Of a stretch of DNA of 64,000 bases, positions 8,837 to 17,688 are shown one piece after another. The position numbers were made by a program, and so were the translations under genes. Source of the DNA: JALYYC01 sp963795805 (GTDB taxonomy: Bacteria; Chloroflexota; Dormibacteria; CF-121); assembly GCA_963795805.1 (NCBI GenBank), contig CAWCIV010000001.1, positions 496,001 through 560,000 on the forward strand. Reading direction: 5' to 3'. Below the pieces are notes generated by a model. The model had not been told where the DNA came from and did no database searches. It saw only the letters and a program-made list of their open reading frames with translations. Numbering within the stretch: the first letter of the stretch is position 1; every line of letters begins with the position of its first letter.

Positions 8837-10001
8837 GCGGGACTCGCCTTCGGACGGGGGTCGCGTTGATGACGCTGGCCCTCGCGTTGCTCGCGGCAGT
8901 GTCCGACAGCGTCTACGACAAGCAGCAACAACTGCAAGGGCTCAACGGCCAGATCATCACAACCAGGACCCAGATCAAGCAACTGCTCGACCAGGAGAAC
9001 GCCATCAAGCGGCAGATCGCGGCTCTCGACTCGCAACTGCAGACGGTCGCCGTGCAGATCGATCAGGAAACCACCAAGCTGGCGGCGATCGCCGCCCAGG
9101 TCGAGCAGGCAAAGATCGACCTGGCGAACAAAGAGGCCGAGCTGGCCCGCCACCTCGCGGACTTCGGCAAGCGGATGCGCGTGATGTACAAGAGCGGCCA
9201 GGTGAGCGGCTTGGAATTGGTGTTGGGTGCGGCCAACTTCAGCGACCTGCTGAACCGGGTCTTCTTTTTCAACGACATCGTCCAGGATGACCGCCGGCAG
9301 GTCGAGGCGCTGCGCCGCGAGCGCGCGGCGATCGAAGGCCTGAAGGCCGACCTCGAGGCGAAACGGGTCGAGCAGGTCCAGGTGGTGAAGGCGATCCAGG
9401 ATCAGCGAGCCCAGCTCCAGGCGATGCGCAGCCAGCGAGCGGCGGCCGAGCAGCAGGTGGCCGCCATCGAGGCGAAATTCGCCCAGCAGCTGAGCGCGAT
9501 GGAGGCCCAGCGGGAGGCCCTGCAGTCCCAGATTGCGGCAGTACTTGGCGAGAGCCTCCGCGCTCGCTCCTCGGGGAAGTGGAAGTGGCCAATCGACGGC
9601 ATGATCACCCAGGGGTTCGGCTGCACCACGTATCCGTTCGAGCCGTATGACCCCAGCTGCGCCACGCGCCACTTCCACAGCGGGATCGATATCGCAAACG
9701 ATGCCGGCACGACGGTACACGCGGCCGACGGTGGGATCGTGCACAACTACACGATGAGCTGCTCATGGGGCGGCCTGTGCGGCTACGGCCACTACGTGAT
9801 CGTGGTGCATGCGGGGGGATTCACGACTCTGTACGGCCACCTCTCCGGGTATGCAATGTGGCCGATGGCGCGCAGGTCGACAAGGACACGGTGATCGGGT
9901 ACGAAGGCAGTACCGGCGCGTCGACCGGCCCACACCTCCATTTCGAGATCGACCTGGCAGGCATGCCCGTCGATCCGCTCGCGTATCTGCCCGCGGCGTG
10001 A
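8833..10001 (+). CDS. EnvC-like coiled-coil M23 peptidase (single-base frameshift in sequence)
   Basis: About 389 residues after repair. It starts at GTG 8833, overlapping the ftsX stop as GTGA, so it is translationally coupled. It has a short signal/anchor helix, a long coiled coil (residues about 20-235, Gln/Leu/Ala-rich with QIAALDSQLQ-type heptads), then a LytM/M23 domain with HFHSGIDIAND and HLHFEIDLAG as the zinc ligands. The frame breaks at about 9850-9862. Adding one A at GCAATG (GGG TAT GCA AAT GTG GCC GAT) joins LSGYA to VADGAQVDKD. Placement after FtsEX is the classic arrangement in which FtsX recruits and activates an EnvC, CwlO or RipC-type partner. Confidence 0.88.
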
Positions 10002-10034
10002 GATCGGGCGCCCGAGAGTCGTCCCGCCCGGTGT

Positions 10035-10040
10035 GATAAT
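10035..10040 (+). promoter_or_regulatory. Leaderless -10 of the S41 protease gene
   Basis: TGTGATAAT carries a TGn-extended -10 (GATAAT), followed by six bases and ATG 10047. No SD is present. Confidence 0.5.
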
Positions 10041-10046
10041 CGGGTG

Positions 10047-11255
10047 ATGCCAAAAACCAGGCGTACCGTCGTGCTCGTTGCGGTGGCCCTCGCGGCCTTT
10101 TACCTGGGCAACCTGGTCCAGTTCCAGTGGGGCGGGTTCGCGCCGGACTGGGTGAAGACGGCGCTCTTGTATAGCGCGCCGAAGACCGGCCTTGACTACG
10201 CCGGCCTCAGCGAGGTCTTCACCACCATCCACAACCACTACATCGATCCCAATACCAATGGAACGAAGCTCACGGAAGGTGCGGCTGGTGGGATGGTCAA
10301 CGCCCTGGGTGACCAGTTCTCTCGCTACCTGACGCCGGATCAGTACAAGTCGAACCAGACCTTCCTCTCCGGCACCTTTGCCGGCATCGGAGCCTCGGTG
10401 CTGCAGAAGGGCGACCAGATCCAGATCGCTGGTGTCATGCCGGGAACGCCCGCCGAGCGAGACGGCTTGAAGGTGGGCGACGTCATCCTGGCGGTGGACG
10501 GGCAGAGCACGAACGGCTGGACCGCGGACGATGCCGTGAACCGGATCCGGGGCAAGGCGGGAACGCACGTCATCATCAAGGTGAGTCGTGCCGGGCAGAC
10601 GCTGGAGATCGACCTCGTCCGCGAAGTCATCACGGTGCCCAGCGTGGCGACGCACGTCTTCGATAACCGCGTCCTCTACCTGCGGGTGTTCGACTTCGGG
10701 GACCGCACGTCGAGCGAGTTCGACCAGGCGCTGAGGGACAAGCTCAAGGGGTCGGTCAACCTGGTGGTCCTCGATCTCCGGGACAATCCCGGTGGCTTCG
10801 TCGATGCGGCGAACGACGTCATCAGTGAGTTCGTCAGCAGCGGGACGAGCACGATCCTGGTTGAGCGCGGCGGCAAGGAGCAGCTCAAGACCGTGACCGG
10901 CAGTGGACGCGCCTTTACGAACCGGTTGGTGGTACTGCTGAACGAAAATTCGGCCAGTGCGGCCGAGATCACGGCCGGGGCCATCAAGGACCATGGTCGG
11001 GCGACGCTCGTTGGTGTCAAATCGTTTGGAAAAGGGTCGGTCCAGCAGGACTTCCCCCTGCGCGATGGCGACCTTCACCTGACGATAGCCCACTGGCTGA
11101 CCCCCAACCGGCACTCGATCGACAAGACGGGCATCACGCCGGACCGCATCGTGACCCTGGCGAAGGCCACCGATGAGTACGCCGTCGACCAGAACCCGAA
11201 CACGTTCGCCCAGGACAGCCAGCTCACGGCCGCGCTCGCGCTCGTCGAGGGATAA
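10047..11255 (+). CDS. ctpA: C-terminal processing protease, S41 family
   Basis: 402 residues. There is an N-terminal signal anchor (TVVLVAVALAAFYLGNLV), a PDZ domain (about residues 105-190, GIGASVLQKGDQIQIAGVMPG), then the S41 catalytic domain. The likely catalytic Ser is in NENSASAAEITAGA and the Lys in GVKSFGKGSVQQ. CtpA-type proteases cut exported proteins at their C-termini and often control peptidoglycan hydrolases, so its place after FtsEX and M23 suggests it turns over the same wall enzymes. That link is inference. GTG 10044 directly precedes the ATG; the ATG fits the leaderless promoter better. Confidence 0.92.
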   Translation: MPKTRRTVVLVAVALAAFYLGNLVQFQWGGFAPDWVKTALLYSAPKTGLDYAGLSEVFTTIHNHYIDPNTNGTKLTEGAAGGMVNALGDQFSRYLTPDQYKSNQTFLSGTFAGIGASVLQKGDQIQIAGVMPGTPAERDGLKVGDVILAVDGQSTNGWTADDAVNRIRGKAGTHVIIKVSRAGQTLEIDLVREVITVPSVATHVFDNRVLYLRVFDFGDRTSSEFDQALRDKLKGSVNLVVLDLRDNPGGFVDAANDVISEFVSSGTSTILVERGGKEQLKTVTGSGRAFTNRLVVLLNENSASAAEITAGAIKDHGRATLVGVKSFGKGSVQQDFPLRDGDLHLTIAHWLTPNRHSIDKTGITPDRIVTLAKATDEYAVDQNPNTFAQDSQLTAALALVEG

Positions 11256-11282
11256 GGCGCCGGCGTCTCGCCTGTTGGTCGC

Positions 11283-11288
11283 TACAAT
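11283..11288 (+). promoter_or_regulatory. -10 element of the lpd-bkd operon
   Basis: TACAAT lies 9 nt before ATG 11298 with no SD, so the mRNA is probably leaderless or has a leader of only 1-3 nt. It would drive lpd-bkdAA-bkdAB-bkdB. Confidence 0.45.
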
Positions 11289-11297
11289 CGTCCTTGT

Positions 11298-12692
11298 ATG
11301 GCCGATGAGGCGTTCGACGTAGCCGTCATCGGCGGTGGCTCCGCCGGGTATGTCGGCGCCATCCGCGGTGCCCAACTCGGCCTCAAGGTCGCGGTGATCG
11401 AACAGGAGAAACTGGGCGGGACCTGCCTCCATCGTGGGTGCATCCCGACGAAATCGTTCCTTCATTCATCCGAACTCGCGCACCAGATCCACACGATGGG
11501 GCCGCTTGGCCTCAAGGCGGACGGCCTGCAGGTGGACTGGCCGCAGGTTCTCAAACGGAAAGAGGCGGTCGTCACCCAGCTGTGGAAAGGCGTCGAATTC
11601 CTGATGAAAAAGAACAAGATCACGGTCTTCAAGGGCCGCGGCGTGATCGAGTCTGCCAACAAGGTCGTCGTGAAGGAAAGCGGGGAGACGGTGAACGCCA
11701 AGAACCTGCTGGTCGCGACCGGGTCGCGACCGAAGTCGCTTCCCGGCCTGGAGATGGATGGCGACCGGGTGATCAACAGCGACCATGCGGTCAACCTGGA
11801 CAAGATGCCGAAGTCGATCGTCATCGTCGGGGCGGGCGCCGTCGGCACGGAGTTCGCCTGCGTCTACGACGGTTACGGCGCCGATGTCACCTTGATCGAA
11901 TTCCTCCCAAACCTGCTCCCCTTGGAGGACGCCGAGGTCGGGCAGCAGCTGGCGAAGATCCTGACCAAACGGGGGATCAAGGTCCTGACCGGCGCCCAGG
12001 TCCAGCCGGAGACGCTCAAGCGGAGCGCTGGCGGCATGACGGTCTCGGTCAAGGTTGGGGACCAATCGCAAACGATCGAGGGTGAGCGACTGCTGGTGGC
12101 GGTCGGCCGCGAGGCCCTGGTCAAGGACTTCGGGCTCGAAAAGCTCGACATCAAGATGGAGAAGAGCTACATCAAGACCGATGAGCACTACCAGACCAGT
12201 CAGCCGCACGTCTATGCCGCAGGCGACGTGATCGGCAATTACCTCCTCGCCCATGTCGCCTACTACGAAGGGGAGCACGTGATGGAGCACATCGCCGGGA
12301 AGAATCCAAAGCCCCTCGACTACAACCGGGTCCCACGCGCCACCTACAGCTATCCACAGGTGGCGAGCCTCGGCCTCTCGGAGAAGCAGGCGCAGGAGCA
12401 GGGTCTCAAGGTGAAGGTGGGAAAGTTCCCGCTGGTGGGCAATGCCAAGTCCGTGATCCTGGGCGAGACGGAGGGCTTCGTGAAGATCATCAGTGACACG
12501 GACTCGGGCGACCTGCTCGGGGTCTTCATCATCGGGCCGTCGGCCACGGAATTGATCTCCGAGACCGCGCTGGCCAAGTTGCTGGAGTCCACCCCCTGGG
12601 AGATCGGCGCCAGCATCCACCCCCACCCGACAGTTTCCGAATCACTCAAGGAGGCGGCGCTGGCGGTCGACGGCGTCGCGATCCACGTCTGA
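11298..12692 (+). CDS. lpdA: Dihydrolipoyl dehydrogenase (E3)
   Basis: 464 residues. This flavoprotein re-oxidises dihydrolipoamide on E2 and reduces NAD+. The FAD motif GGGSAGYVGAIRGAQLG opens the protein. The redox disulfide is in GGTCLHRGCIPTKS (C-x4-C). The NAD motif is GAGAVGTEFACVYDGYG. The C-terminal interface carries the catalytic HPHPTVSE. It is the first gene of a four-gene run with E1 alpha, E1 beta and E2, so it most likely serves that complex. With no other lpd in the window, it may also serve other 2-oxoacid dehydrogenases or glycine cleavage. Confidence 0.96.
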   Translation: MADEAFDVAVIGGGSAGYVGAIRGAQLGLKVAVIEQEKLGGTCLHRGCIPTKSFLHSSELAHQIHTMGPLGLKADGLQVDWPQVLKRKEAVVTQLWKGVEFLMKKNKITVFKGRGVIESANKVVVKESGETVNAKNLLVATGSRPKSLPGLEMDGDRVINSDHAVNLDKMPKSIVIVGAGAVGTEFACVYDGYGADVTLIEFLPNLLPLEDAEVGQQLAKILTKRGIKVLTGAQVQPETLKRSAGGMTVSVKVGDQSQTIEGERLLVAVGREALVKDFGLEKLDIKMEKSYIKTDEHYQTSQPHVYAAGDVIGNYLLAHVAYYEGEHVMEHIAGKNPKPLDYNRVPRATYSYPQVASLGLSEKQAQEQGLKVKVGKFPLVGNAKSVILGETEGFVKIISDTDSGDLLGVFIIGPSATELISETALAKLLESTPWEIGASIHPHPTVSESLKEAALAVDGVAIHV

Positions 12693-12693
12693 G

Positions 12694-13731
12694 ATGGCGA
12701 CCACGACCAAGGAAGTCCAGGCGAAGGGCGGAAAGGATCGGCATCGCGCGCTCGGCCTGAGCGACGAGCAGGCGCTGCGCATGTACGAGGTGATGCGCCT
12801 GGCCCGGGCCGTGGACGAACGCATGTGGCTGATCAACCGGCAGGGGCGGGCCCCCTTCGTGATCTCGTGCCAGGGCCAGGAAGGCGCCCAGGTCGGGATC
12901 GCCGCGGCCCTCAAGCCCGGCCACGACTGGGTCGCCCCCTATTACCGTGACGCCGGCGTCGTCCTCTGGTTCGGGATGACCGCGCGCGACCAGATGCTGT
13001 CTTTCTTCGCCCGGCGTGAGGATCCCAACAGCGGCGGGCGCCAGATGCCCGGCCACTACGGGAGCAAGCGGCTCCATATCGTCACCGGCGGGAGCCCGGT
13101 CGCCACCCAGTTGCTGCACGCGGCCGGCGTCGCGCTGGCGTCGAGGCAGCGCCATGAGGACGCGGTCACGGCCACCTTCTTTGGCGAGGGAGCCGCCAGC
13201 CAGGGCGATGCGCACGAGGCGATGAACTTCGCCGGCATCCACAAGCTGGCGGTCATATTCGTCTGTGAGAACAACGGCTACGCTATCTCTGTCCCCCAGA
13301 CGCAGCAGATGGCGATCAAAAACGTGGCCGACCGGGCTGCGGGCTATGGGTTCCCGGGCGTCGTGGTCGACGGTAACGACGTCCTGGCCTGTTACGAGGT
13401 CGCGAGCGAGGCGGTCGCCCGGGCGCGGCGTGGCGAGGGCCCGACCCTGATCGAGGCCAAGACCTACCGGATGACCGCCCATTCCAGCGACGACGACGAC
13501 AAGCGCTACCGAACCGCCGAGGAGGTCGCCCTCTGGAAGGCGAAGGACCCGATCCAGGCTTACGCCCGGTATCTGCGCGAGGCCGGCGTGCTGACCGATG
13601 ACGCGGAGCGCGCCATCACGGAGCGGGCCGACTCCCAGGTGGACGAGGCGACCGAGTATGCGGAGCAGGCGCCGGATCCCTCGCCCGACGATCTGCTCAA
13701 GTTCGTCTACAAGAAGGACATCACGAACTGA
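12694..13731 (+). CDS. bkdAA: Branched-chain 2-oxoacid dehydrogenase E1 alpha
   Basis: 345 residues. It is the thiamine-diphosphate subunit that decarboxylates 2-oxoisovalerate and related acids. The ThDP-binding stretch is GEGAASQGDAHEAMNFAG followed by CENNGYAIS. The phosphorylation-loop equivalent is TAHSSDDDDKRYR. Stretches such as GGRQMPGHYGSK, YGFPGVVVDGNDV and RGEGPTLIEAKTYR follow Bacillus BkdAA more closely than pyruvate dehydrogenase PdhA, so I favour a branched-chain substrate. This would feed branched fatty-acid primers or Leu/Ile/Val catabolism. It starts one base after the lpd stop, and its stop overlaps bkdAB as TGATG. Confidence 0.87.
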   Translation: MATTTKEVQAKGGKDRHRALGLSDEQALRMYEVMRLARAVDERMWLINRQGRAPFVISCQGQEGAQVGIAAALKPGHDWVAPYYRDAGVVLWFGMTARDQMLSFFARREDPNSGGRQMPGHYGSKRLHIVTGGSPVATQLLHAAGVALASRQRHEDAVTATFFGEGAASQGDAHEAMNFAGIHKLAVIFVCENNGYAISVPQTQQMAIKNVADRAAGYGFPGVVVDGNDVLACYEVASEAVARARRGEGPTLIEAKTYRMTAHSSDDDDKRYRTAEEVALWKAKDPIQAYARYLREAGVLTDDAERAITERADSQVDEATEYAEQAPDPSPDDLLKFVYKKDITN

Positions 13732-14714
13732 TGGCAAGCAAGACCGTCATCGAGGCGATTCGCGAGGCGATGGATGAAGAGATGGAGCGCGACCCATCGG
13801 TCTTCGTCATCGGGGAGGACGTAGGCGTCCGCGGCGGTGTCTTTCTCGCGACCGACGGCCTCTTCAAGAAGTATGGCCAGGACCGGGTGATCGACTCGCC
13901 CCTCGCCGAGTCGTGCATCGTCGGCGTCGCGATCGGCGCGGCCGTCAACGGCATGAGGCCTATCGCCGAGATCCAGTTCGCCGACTTCATCGCGCCCGCG
14001 ATGAACCAGATCATCGAGGAGGCGGCCCGCTTCTGCTACCGGACCGCCGGCGACTTCAACCTCCCGATGGTGATCCGCGCTCCGTGGGGTGGTGGCGTGC
14101 ACGGGGCGCTCTACCACTCGCAGAGCATCGAGGCCACCTTTGCTCACATCCCCGGGCTCAAGGTCGTGGTCCCGAGCTCGCCGGCCGATGCCAGGGGGCT
14201 GCTGAAGGCCGCCGTGCGAGACCCCGATCCAGTCCTCTACCTCGAGCACAAGCGTACCTACCGCCTGGTGCGCGGGGAGGTGCCGGACGGGGACGGAATC
14301 GTGCCAATCGGCAAGGCCGAGGTGAAACGCGCGGGCACCGATCTCAGCCTGATCGCCTACGGCCTGATGCTCAACCACTGCCTCGCGGTTGCCGCGAAGC
14401 TCGAAAAAGAGGGCGTCTCGGCGGAGGTGCTCGATCTGCGCACGATCAAGCCGATGGACGAGAAGGCCGTGATCGCGACCGCGAAGAAGACCGGCAAGGT
14501 ACTGGTCGTCCATGAGGACAACCGCTTCGGTGGTATCGCGGGAGAGGTGATCGCCATCCTCATGGAGAACGCGTTCGACGCGCTCGACGCGCCCGTTATG
14601 CGCTTGACCGCCCCGGACGTGCCCGCCATGCCGTTCAATCACGCGCTGGAAGAGGCCTTCATGCCGAACGTGGAGACGATCCTGGCCAAGGCCAGGGAAC
14701 TGGCCAGGATCTGA
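13731..14714 (+). CDS. bkdAB: Branched-chain 2-oxoacid dehydrogenase E1 beta
   Basis: 327 residues. It is the partner of E1 alpha; the two form an alpha2-beta2 decarboxylase. It shows GEDVGVRGGVFLATDGL, the cofactor-region SPLAESCIVGVAIGAA, EIQFADFIAPAMNQI, and WGGGVHGALYHSQSIEA, with high resemblance to Bacillus BkdAB across its length. The C-terminal transketolase domain includes VLDLRTIKPMD. Both ends overlap neighbours by one base (TGATG), so translation of the operon is tightly coupled. Confidence 0.9.
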   Translation: MASKTVIEAIREAMDEEMERDPSVFVIGEDVGVRGGVFLATDGLFKKYGQDRVIDSPLAESCIVGVAIGAAVNGMRPIAEIQFADFIAPAMNQIIEEAARFCYRTAGDFNLPMVIRAPWGGGVHGALYHSQSIEATFAHIPGLKVVVPSSPADARGLLKAAVRDPDPVLYLEHKRTYRLVRGEVPDGDGIVPIGKAEVKRAGTDLSLIAYGLMLNHCLAVAAKLEKEGVSAEVLDLRTIKPMDEKAVIATAKKTGKVLVVHEDNRFGGIAGEVIAILMENAFDALDAPVMRLTAPDVPAMPFNHALEEAFMPNVETILAKARELARI

Positions 14715-15955
14715 TGGCCTCCGTCAAGATGCCCCAACTCGGGGAGTCGATCACCGAGGGGACGATTGCGAAGTGGCTGAAGAAGCCCGGTGACCAGGTC
14801 AAGAAATACGAGGCGCTGGTCGAGGTGATCACGGACAAGGTCAACGCCGAGGTCCCGGCGCCGATGGCCGGCGTGCTCCGGGAGATCAAGGTGACCGAAG
14901 GCACGACGGTAACGGTCGGGACCGAGATCGCCGTGATCGAGGAAGCCGGCTCCGCGATCAGTTCGTCCCCGCAGGCGGCGCCCGCAGCCCCGGCGGCCGC
15001 CCCGGCCGCCCCGACGCCTTCGGCCGGATCCAATGGCGGCTCCCAACCGGAGGGCAGGACGCGGCTGTCGCCGGCGGTCCGGGCCCTGGTCGAACAGCAC
15101 GGGATTTCGGACGCGGAGATGGATCGGATCAGCGGCTCGGGGATCGGTGGGCGCGTCTCCAAAAAGGACGTCGAAGAGTTCGTCGCCACCCGGAGCGGGC
15201 CGAGACGCGCCGAGGACGGGGGAGGCGAGCAGGTCGCGTCACCCGCCCCCACGGCTCCGGGTCAGGCGAGCCCGCTCAGCCCGATGCGGCGCGCGATCGC
15301 TGCCAACATGACCAGGAGCAAGCAGACGATTCCCCATGCGTGGACCGTTACCGAGGTCGACATGACGAAGGTGGTCGCGTTCCGCAAGCAGGTGCGGGCC
15401 AGCTTCAAAGAGCGGGAGGGTCTCGACCTCACCTACGTCCCGATCATGGTCAAGGCCGTCGTGGAGGGGCTGAAAGCCGTGCCGATCCTCAACGCGAGCT
15501 GGAGCGACGCCGGCGTCATCCAGCACCGCGATATCAACATCGGGATCGCGGTCTCGGTCGATGACGGCCTGATCGTGCCGGTGATTCGGCATGCGGACCA
15601 GCTCTCGATCTCGGGCCTGGCCAGGGCCACCGACGACCTGGCGCGCCGCGCACGGGCCGGGAAGCTCACCCTTGATGACGTCCAGGGGGCTACCTTCACG
15701 GTTAACAACCCGGGAACGTTCGGGACAATCCTCTCCTACTCGATCATCGCGCCGCCGCAGGCCGGGATCCTCGCCATGGATGCGATCGTGAAGCGCCCGG
15801 TGGTGATCGAAGAGGACGCCATCGCCATCCGCTCGATGATGAACCTCTGCCTCAGCTTCGATCACCGGGTGCTCGACGGCGTCTCGGCCGCCCGCTTCCT
15901 GCAGGGCGTTCGCCACTGGCTCGAGGGCTTCTCCGAGCAGATCCCGCTTTATTGA
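14714..15955 (+). CDS. bkdB: 2-oxoacid dehydrogenase E2 (dihydrolipoyl acyltransferase)
   Basis: 413 residues. The order is one lipoyl domain (residues 1-76, lipoylated Lys in EVITDKVNAEVPAPM), an Ala/Pro hinge (about 80-110), a peripheral-subunit-binding domain (about 118-155, LSPAVRALVEQHGISDAEMD), a second linker, then the catalytic acyltransferase core (about 190-413) ending with LSFDHRVLDGVSAARF, which holds the His-x3-Asp active site. A single lipoyl domain and the neighbouring genes fit a branched-chain complex. It moves the acyl group from E1 to CoA. lipA and lipB follow and would attach the lipoyl group. Confidence 0.92.
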   Translation: MASVKMPQLGESITEGTIAKWLKKPGDQVKKYEALVEVITDKVNAEVPAPMAGVLREIKVTEGTTVTVGTEIAVIEEAGSAISSSPQAAPAAPAAAPAAPTPSAGSNGGSQPEGRTRLSPAVRALVEQHGISDAEMDRISGSGIGGRVSKKDVEEFVATRSGPRRAEDGGGEQVASPAPTAPGQASPLSPMRRAIAANMTRSKQTIPHAWTVTEVDMTKVVAFRKQVRASFKEREGLDLTYVPIMVKAVVEGLKAVPILNASWSDAGVIQHRDINIGIAVSVDDGLIVPVIRHADQLSISGLARATDDLARRARAGKLTLDDVQGATFTVNNPGTFGTILSYSIIAPPQAGILAMDAIVKRPVVIEEDAIAIRSMMNLCLSFDHRVLDGVSAARFLQGVRHWLEGFSEQIPLY

Positions 15956-16000
15956 CGAACTAACCGAGACGCCAGCGGGTCGCACCGAACGGCCATGCGC

Positions 16001-16006
16001 GATACT
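16001..16006 (+). promoter_or_regulatory. -10 element of lipA
   Basis: GATACT, 8 nt before ATG 16015, with no SD. This suggests a leaderless lipA-lipB mRNA separate from the bkd operon. An out-of-frame ATG at 16008 lies between them. Confidence 0.45.
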
Positions 16007-16014
16007 TATGGCCG

Positions 16015-16941
16015 ATGGCTGAAATCGCCCCGCTCAAGTTTTACGGTCGCTCGAAGCGAAACGCGAGTGTGCCGATCGACACCAGGCGCCCAGAGTGGCT
16101 TCGGGTCCGGCTGCCCGGTGGGTCCCATTACAACGAGCTCAAGGGCATCATGCGGGGCCTCGAGTTACATACCGTTTGCGAGGAGGCACGCTGCCCCAAC
16201 ATCGGCGAGTGCTGGGAGGCTCGAACGGCGACCTTCATGATCCTGGGTGACACCTGCACCCGGGCCTGTGGCTTCTGCGCCGTCAAAACCGGTCGGCCGG
16301 GGACCCTCGACCTCGGCGAGCCGGTGCGGGTTGCGGAGGCGGTGGAGCGGATGGGCCTGAAGCACGCCGTGATCACCTCGGTCAACCGGGACGAGTTGGA
16401 GGACGGCGGGGCGGCGATTTTCGCCGGCACCATTAAGCAGATCCGCAAACGGCTACCGGCCTGCGGCATCGAGGTGCTGATCCCGGACTTCATGGGCGAC
16501 GGAGCGTCGCTCGGCACCGTCATGCGGGCTCGGCCCGACATCCTCAACCACAATATCGAGACCGTGCCCCGGCTCTACCCGCAGGTGCGGCCCAAGGGGC
16601 GCTATCAGCGCTCACTCGAGCTTTTGGCCCGCGCCAAGCGTCTGGATGCGAGCGTCTATACGAAATCCGGCATCATGCTCGGCCTGGGCGAGGAGCTGGA
16701 CGAGGTGGTCCAGGTCTTCCGCGACCTGCGGGCCCACGACGTCGAGATCCTGACGGTTGGCCAGTATCTTCGACCGACCGCGAATCACCTACCCCTGGTG
16801 CGCTACGTCACCCCGGACGAGTTCGCCCAGCTGAAGGTGGAAGCGCTCTCGCTCGGGTTCCGGCACGTGGAGTCGGGTCCGCTGGTGCGCAGCTCGTACC
16901 ACGCCGCGGGCCAGGTGCCGGAACGGGCGGCGGCCGGCTAA
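16015..16941 (+). CDS. lipA: Lipoyl synthase (radical SAM)
   Basis: 308 residues. It inserts two sulfurs into octanoyl-lysine on E2 and H proteins. The auxiliary 4Fe-4S cluster ligands are C-EEAR-C-PNIGE-C, and the radical SAM cluster is CTRACGFC (C-x3-C-x2-C). The C-terminal VRSSYHA supplies the conserved Arg-Ser-Ser-Tyr that ligates the sacrificial cluster. The length is normal. It follows bkdB by 59 bp and precedes lipB by 5 bp, so octanoyl transfer and sulfur insertion are genetically linked to the complex they modify. Confidence 0.97.
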   Translation: MAEIAPLKFYGRSKRNASVPIDTRRPEWLRVRLPGGSHYNELKGIMRGLELHTVCEEARCPNIGECWEARTATFMILGDTCTRACGFCAVKTGRPGTLDLGEPVRVAEAVERMGLKHAVITSVNRDELEDGGAAIFAGTIKQIRKRLPACGIEVLIPDFMGDGASLGTVMRARPDILNHNIETVPRLYPQVRPKGRYQRSLELLARAKRLDASVYTKSGIMLGLGEELDEVVQVFRDLRAHDVEILTVGQYLRPTANHLPLVRYVTPDEFAQLKVEALSLGFRHVESGPLVRSSYHAAGQVPERAAAG

Positions 16942-16946
16942 GGCCG

Positions 16947-17597
16947 ATGGACGTCCGCCGGCTCGGCCTGCTCCCGTACGCCGAGGCCTGGCAGCTCCAG
17001 AACCGCCTGGCTGAGCAGCGCGCCGCTGGGACGATTCCCGACACTGTCGTCCTGTTGCAGCATCCCCACACGTACACGATCGGTCGCCGGGGAACCCGCG
17101 ACCACGTTTATCTGACCGAGGCCGAGCTGGCCGAGCGCGGGATCACGTGCCTGGAGGTCGACCGCGGCGGCGACGTGACCTACCACGGCCCCGGCCAGTT
17201 GGTCGGCTACCCGATCCTCGACCTGGGTCCGAATCCCGACGTCGGGGCCTACCTGCGCGCGCTGGAGGAGAGCCTGATCGAGGTGCTGGCGCAGTTTCGG
17301 ATCACGGCCGGCCGTATGCCGGAGTACACCGGGGTGTGGATCGGCGACGAGAAGATCGCGGCGATCGGGGTGAAGCTGGCGCGAGGCATCACGACCCATG
17401 GGTTCGCGCTGAACGTCACGACCGATCTCGAACTCTTCACCCACATTCTGCCCTGTGGCATTCCCGACAAGGGCGTCACCTCGATGGAACGCCAGCTCGG
17501 CCTGGTCCCGTCAATGGTTGCTGTCGAGGAGGCCGTGATCGCTCGGCTCAGCGCGAATCTGCCGGCTCTCGGTCATCCGACCGCCCGCGTTGCATAA
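16947..17597 (+). CDS. lipB: Lipoyl (octanoyl) transferase
   Basis: 216 residues. It moves octanoate from acyl carrier protein to the lipoyl domain Lys as a thioester on a catalytic Cys. The substrate-binding loop is DRGGDVTYHGPGQLVGYP. The conserved Lys is in GEKIAAIGVKLARGI and the catalytic Cys in HILPCGIPDKGVTS. It starts 5 bases after the lipA stop. tRNA-Val follows 14 bases downstream with no terminator between them, so readthrough into the tRNA is possible. Confidence 0.96.
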   Translation: MDVRRLGLLPYAEAWQLQNRLAEQRAAGTIPDTVVLLQHPHTYTIGRRGTRDHVYLTEAELAERGITCLEVDRGGDVTYHGPGQLVGYPILDLGPNPDVGAYLRALEESLIEVLAQFRITAGRMPEYTGVWIGDEKIAAIGVKLARGITTHGFALNVTTDLELFTHILPCGIPDKGVTSMERQLGLVPSMVAVEEAVIARLSANLPALGHPTARVA

Positions 17598-17611
17598 TTG
17601 ACCCCGCCCAC

Positions 17612-17684
17612 GGGCGGTTAGCTCAGCTGGTAGAGCGTCTGCTTTACACGCAGAATGTCGGGGGTTCGAGTCCCTCACCGCCCA
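17612..17684 (+). tRNA. tRNA-Val (UAC)
   Basis: 73 nt. Acceptor GGGCGGT (17612-17618) pairs with ACCGCCC (17677-17683), with discriminator A. The D arm is TAGCTCAGCTGGTAGAG. The anticodon loop TTTACAC gives anticodon UAC. The T arm contains GGTTCGAGTCC. The 3' CCA is not encoded. A CATAAT element at 17593-17598 may be its -10. The ATG of the next gene lies only 4 nt after the discriminator base. Confidence 0.96.
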
Positions 17685-17688
17685 AACC

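Noticed and set aside
11466..12626. 386-codon antisense frame opposite lpdA
   Set aside because: A high-GC shadow: no start signals, Asp/Arg/Leu-rich composition mirroring the sense codons, and lpdA is intact.
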